This document shows positions 59,681 to 64,000 of a stretch of 64,000 nt of DNA, one piece after another. Positions within the stretch are counted from its first letter, which is position 1; each line of letters begins with the position of its first letter. Position numbers and translations under genes: made by a program. Source of the stretch: Allium sativum (Eukaryota > Streptophyta > Magnoliopsida > Asparagales > Amaryllidaceae); the NCBI GenBank assembly GCA_030737875.1, contig CM060911.1, forward strand, positions 94,818,599-94,882,598. The letters run 5' to 3'. The notes beneath the pieces are model-generated. The model saw nothing but the letters and a program-made list of their open reading frames with translations, had not been told where the DNA came from and made no database searches.

Positions 59681-62600
59681 TGTAACGACCCGGAAAATCC
59701 AAACCAATTTAAAAATTTTATTTTAAATTATTTGGTGGAAAAATGTGGCAGAAATTAAAAATTCCATTTTTAAATAATATTAAAGCCAGTGAAAATAGTC
59801 AATTTTCAAACGTTCTCTGTTTTCGACGAAACCACTTTCATTGGAACCGGAATGTCATATTATTGCTAGGTTTCAATTTTTAGAATTTTTCGAATTAATA
59901 TGTGAGCATGGCGAAGGAAAATGCGTTTGGTCGATTACAGTCAAATTTAAACGACTGAAAAATAGCCATTTTTCAAACAGTGTCAGAATTCGATGAAATT
60001 AATTTTGTTAGGACCCTGTCGTCATAACATAGACAAATATATTTTTTCTGGATTTTTCTGAGTCCGTTTGTGGCCTCGGTGAGTTTATTTATGCAGACGA
60101 ATTAAATTAATAAAGAATTAAATATTAAATTAAATAATACAGGCCTCAGACAGCCGTTTGGGCTGACGGGACCTGTCCCATTGGGTCCGGAATATGGGCT
60201 ATTGGCTAGGGTCACTTTCTGCTAGACTGAATTTGAACCGGTTTGAAAGATATGGATTTATTTGTAAAATTACATTATAATATTATAAATAATAGGAGAT
60301 TAAAACCCTAATTTACTATTCACCATCTTCTGAGTCGCCGCCATGATAATCCCATGGCCAAATTTGCTCCTTCCTTCTCCTCTTAATTTCCCTCAATCCT
60401 TACACCAAAACCTACTGCTCCTTTGGAGTTTATTGTAGAGGACCTTCTCCTCTTCACATCCGTACGGTCATCACCCCTATGATCGCCTGTAGCGTCCGCC
60501 CCGAGACCCCGAAGTGCGCCGCTTCTCACCGCCGTGGGCCCCTCAGAGCTCGGCCAAACACCCCCCTCCCCCAGCGTACGCCTCTCCAAGCTCCCCAGCG
60601 TGACACCCTCCGATCGGCACCTCGACCCCTGTACGGCCAGCAAACCAGAACCCTAGTTCTGAGCGATAGGAAAAAGCTTCGGCCGATATTTCTGATTGGG
60701 GAAGGAAGGGTATTTCTTAATTAATTTATTATTTAATTAATTTAAATTGTTTTAAAACTTCGATTAATCGTATCTAACTCATTTCAATTCGAAATTCGAT
60801 GATTTCAGCGGCATTGTGATCGTATGACTGAGCTCTACGCGTCTAAACTGACTGGAGTTGATTCTGAACAATTTGAATTTTGGCCAAAAATCTTCAACGA
60901 CTGTGAGATTTCTGAATTTGAAAAATTAAACAATTTAATTATGTTCGATCAGTTGAATCATTGTATGTTATTTCTGATCTGTTATGTGGTGATTGTTGTA
61001 TAGTTGAATTATATTCGTTGTGATGTCATGTTATAGTATGACAGTTTGGATCTGTAAAATTCAGATGTAACCATAATAAAGTTCTCACCTTTATTTTTAT
61101 TCTTATTTTTATTTTTATTTTTATTCCTTTCTCTTAAAATTGACCTTTTGTTTTTGGGAATAAAATATAATAAAGTTTTGATCTTTTGTTTTGAAATAAA
61201 GTTTTGATCTTTTGTTTTTAAATAAAGTTTTGATTTTTTGTTTTGAAATAAAGGTTTGATCTTTTGATTTGAAATAAAATAAAGTTTTGATCTTTTGTTT
61301 TGAAATAAAATAAAATAAAGTTTTGATCTTTTGTTTTTGAAACAAAAATATAATAAAAGTTTGATCTTTTGTTCTTGAAACAAATCAAAACAAAGTTGAG
61401 CCTTTTATTTTGATTTATATAATAAAGTCAAAGAAGATTTGATCTTTTATTTTGAGATATAATAAATAAAGATTTGATCTTTTATTTTGACTAATAAAAG
61501 AAGTTGGATTGATATAATAAATAAAGGTTTGATCTTTTACCCTATAAAATAAATAAATTCATATATTTTATTTGATTTCACAAAATAAAGGTGGGATCTT
61601 TTATTTTGATTCATAGAAATTTTACAACCACTCATATGTTGTCATTGTTGTAATGACACAAAATTCATCGTTATGTCTATGTAGTTGAAATGAACATACT
61701 TTGGTGTTGGATGAAAAAATAAAAAATAAAAAATAAATTGAAACTTAGGAAAATAATAGAACATTTACATTTTTCTATGTAAAGAAAATATTTATATTTT
61801 TCAATGTAAAAGAAAGGAAAAGTAAATATTTACATTTTTCAATGTAAAAGAGAAATAGAGAGTTTTCATATGTAAATAAAAACAATAAATAGGAAATTTA
61901 CATTTTTCCATTGTTATAATGAGTAATAGAAAATTCACATTTTTCTATTGTAATAATGTATAATAGGAAGTTTCCATTTTTCTATTGTAATGAAGAGAGA
62001 TAGAAAATTTACTTTTTTTTTGTAAAATATAAGATTTACCTTTTTCTAGGAGAAGATAAAAGAATTTACATTTTTCATTTTAAAAGAAAAGGAAATAAAA
62101 TATATACATTTTATAAAAACATAAAAAGTTCACTTTTATGTTATAAAAATGAAATAGGATAAAAAGTTCACTTTTATGTTATAAAAATGAAATAGGATAA
62201 AAAGTTCACTTTTATGTTATAAAAATGAAATAGGATAAAAAGTTCACTTTTATGTTATAAAAATGAAATAGAATAAAAAGTGCATTTTTATGTCTTTAAA
62301 TCACATAAGATAAAAGAACATTTTTATAATTAAAGAAATTATACATTTTAAACATCATTTTTGTCGCATTTGAATTGGCGAACAAAAATGTCATTTTTAT
62401 TTGATATAAAAATACACATCGTTGAATTATCACGCATTAGAATTGGCGAACAAAAATGTCATTTTTATTTGATATAAAAATATACATCGTTGAATTATCA
62501 TTTTTGGTCGCATTAGAATTGGCGAACAAAAATGTCATTTTTATTTGATATAAAAATATACATCGTTGAATTATCATTTTTGGTCGCATTAGAATTGGCG

Positions 62601-63525
62601 AACAAAAATGTCATTTTTATTTGATATAAAAATATACATCGTTGAAATATCATTTTTGGTCGCATTAGAATTAGCGAACAAAAATGTCATTTTTATTTGA
62701 TATAAAAATATACATCGTTAAACATCATTTTTGTCGCATTAGAATTGACGAACAAAAATGTCATTTTTATTGAATATGAAATTATACACCGTTGTAAACA
62801 TCATTTTTGTCGCATTAGAGTTGGCGAACAAAAATGTCATTTTTATTTGATATAAAATTATGCATTGTTGAAACCATCACTATTGTCGCATTAGAATTGG
62901 CGGGCAAAAATATTGTTTTAATAGAATACAAAAGGAATGGATTTTAATAAAGTGAATCGCCCAATGGTTTATATATAAATATAAAATATAAAATTAAACG
63001 AAACGAGCGCTGCAGTTCGCGTATCGACAATCGTAACTTCAAACGAATATATAGAAAGATCCGACCGTTGGATTTTCCCAAAACTGGAGCCGTTAGGACC
63101 GCTTTGGGAAGAGTTATCCAACAATATAAATTTCATCAAAATCCGACGGTTAGATTTTAAGATATGTGTAAATCAAATTTTGGTAAAAGTAGCGCCAGCA
63201 TCGCCCATTGACCCGAAACGTCGTTTATTTATTTCGAGCTATTTTTAATAAATAAAAATAGCGATAAATAGTTATAAATATATATGAAATGTTTTAAACT
63301 ATAATTATGTGATAATTATTTGAAAAGGCCGAGTTTAACTCATTTCAAATAATTGAACGGCGATTGAATCAAAGATGTAAGAAGACGATGGTTGAAGACC
63401 GACGATCTTCACATCGAATGGACGATAACTTCTGATACCTTGGACTGACTTGCTCCCAGGACTGGGTTGAAGCAGTAATTGTCCGGACGTGTGTGTCGAT
63501 CGTGCGGATAAGCGAGAACCTCTTT
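59681..63525 (+). repeat. Element E 3' LTR, truncated (about 3845 bp)
   Basis: Starts TGTAACGACCCGG and follows the 5' LTR with the same arrays (26-bp about 61150-61375, 38-bp 62120-62285, 76-bp 62355-62920). The match ends in GAACCTCTTT at 63525, equivalent to about 53382 in the 5' LTR. Confidence 0.9.
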
Positions 63526-64000
63526 GATCGACGCTAGTCTATGAATTAGAAAAGCGCAACATTTCTAATAAATTCTGCAAGCATACAGGCGTGTAGCATA
63601 CAGGTCGAACACAGGGAGGTTTAATTAAAAATTATTATTTATTTTTCTTGGGCGTGTTAGACGAAGCTGGAGGCTGATTTTTTTTCGTTAGTAAAATAAA
63701 AACTGAAACTACGAATAAAAGATGCAATTAAATTCACTACAGATTCGAATCTAATCGGATCTGTAATAAATTCAATGATTAAAATAAAATAGAACACTTG
63801 AAATAAAATTGTAGAACAGAATTAAACGAACAGAAAATAACAATTAGGATTACCGCTGAATCTAATCAGACGGTCAATCACTAATGAAAAGAAATGCAAA
63901 AGACAAATAGTGTTCTACCGAATCTAATCGTGTAGACAACACTAATTGCTAAGAAAAATAGAAAATTGCATAAAAAGAAAAATGAGTTTTATTGATGAAG
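63526..64000. other. Unidentified AT-rich sequence after the truncated LTR
   Basis: From GATCGACGCTAGTC onward nothing matches E. There is GCATACAGGTCGAACACAGGGA near 63595-63617, and ATCTAATCG / CTAATCAGACGG words recur (63750, 63868, 63920). No open frame of note. The join TTTGATCGACG could be a TG-starting LTR of another element that begins here and continues beyond the window, but this cannot be shown. Confidence 0.4.

Larger units (their letters stand above)
49466..63525 (+). mobile_element. Element E: gypsy retrotransposon with 5.4-kb LTRs
   Basis: The 5' LTR is 49466-54855, primer site 54858-54875, gag-pol 55112-59578, polypurine tract to 59680, and the 3' LTR from 59681. The 3' LTR follows the 5' copy for about 3.85 kb to AACCTCTTT at 63525 and then departs, so the last 1.45 kb is missing and no right target duplication can be checked. 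LTRs differ by several percent in the first 330 bp by eye, so E is the oldest near-complete element here. The interior is only 4.8 kb, shorter than one LTR. Confidence 0.9.

Overview
This is plant nuclear DNA, almost certainly angiosperm. The only cellular gene is a relic of an NADP-dependent alkenal (double-bond) reductase with plant-type exons. Nearly everything else is Ty3/gypsy LTR retrotransposon sequence with initiator-tRNA-Met primer sites and C-terminal chromodomain-like tails, which fits the Del/Tekay type of chromovirus. No rRNA, tRNA, CRISPR or prokaryotic-style operon was seen. The species cannot be named from the sequence.

Layout. Positions 1-594 and 595-1313 are two 3'-end relics of LTRs. 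Positions 1314-3656 are a diverged relic of the long LTR carried by element E. An alkenal reductase exon starts at 3687 and is cut at 3769. It resumes at 47726, and further exons follow to about 48702. Two insertions split this exon: a 364-bp MITE with TTA target duplications (47362-47725) and gypsy element D (3770-47357, minus strand). D's 5' LTR is itself split twice: by element A (11209-22307, minus, duplication ATAAC) and by element B (23074-45730, plus, duplication GCTAC/GTTAC). B's 3' LTR is split by element C (31658-43147, minus, duplication ATACG). The order of events is reductase gene, MITE, D, then A and B separately, then C. LTR divergence judged by eye agrees: D about 1.5-2%, A and B about 1%, C almost none. 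After the gene relic come a decayed LTR end (48703-48969), a decayed Copia-type gag (48970-49465), and element E (49466 to about 63525, plus). E has 5.4-kb LTRs. Its 3' LTR breaks off at about 63525 against unrelated sequence.

State of the elements. A keeps one uninterrupted 1517-codon gag-pol frame with primer site and polypurine tract, so it is the best candidate for a recently autonomous copy. C has almost identical LTRs but has lost gag and most of protease and has a frameshifted chromodomain. B has only scraps of pol between 4.6-kb LTRs. Both must have been moved by proteins from elsewhere. D and E have complete gene order but carry stops and frameshifts. E also carries a 91-bp GT...AG intron-like insert inside RNase H.

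Most notable signal. The LTRs of A, B and C share small inverted-repeat modules in the same order. A hairpin of about 50-56 bp occurs twice per LTR, a 33-bp hairpin occurs in tandem, and a third hairpin sits at the extreme 3' end of the LTR. The stem sequences differ between families while pairing is largely kept, including G-U pairs that form only in the sense RNA. This looks like conserved RNA structure in the long 5' leader and is the best candidate here for an undescribed functional element.
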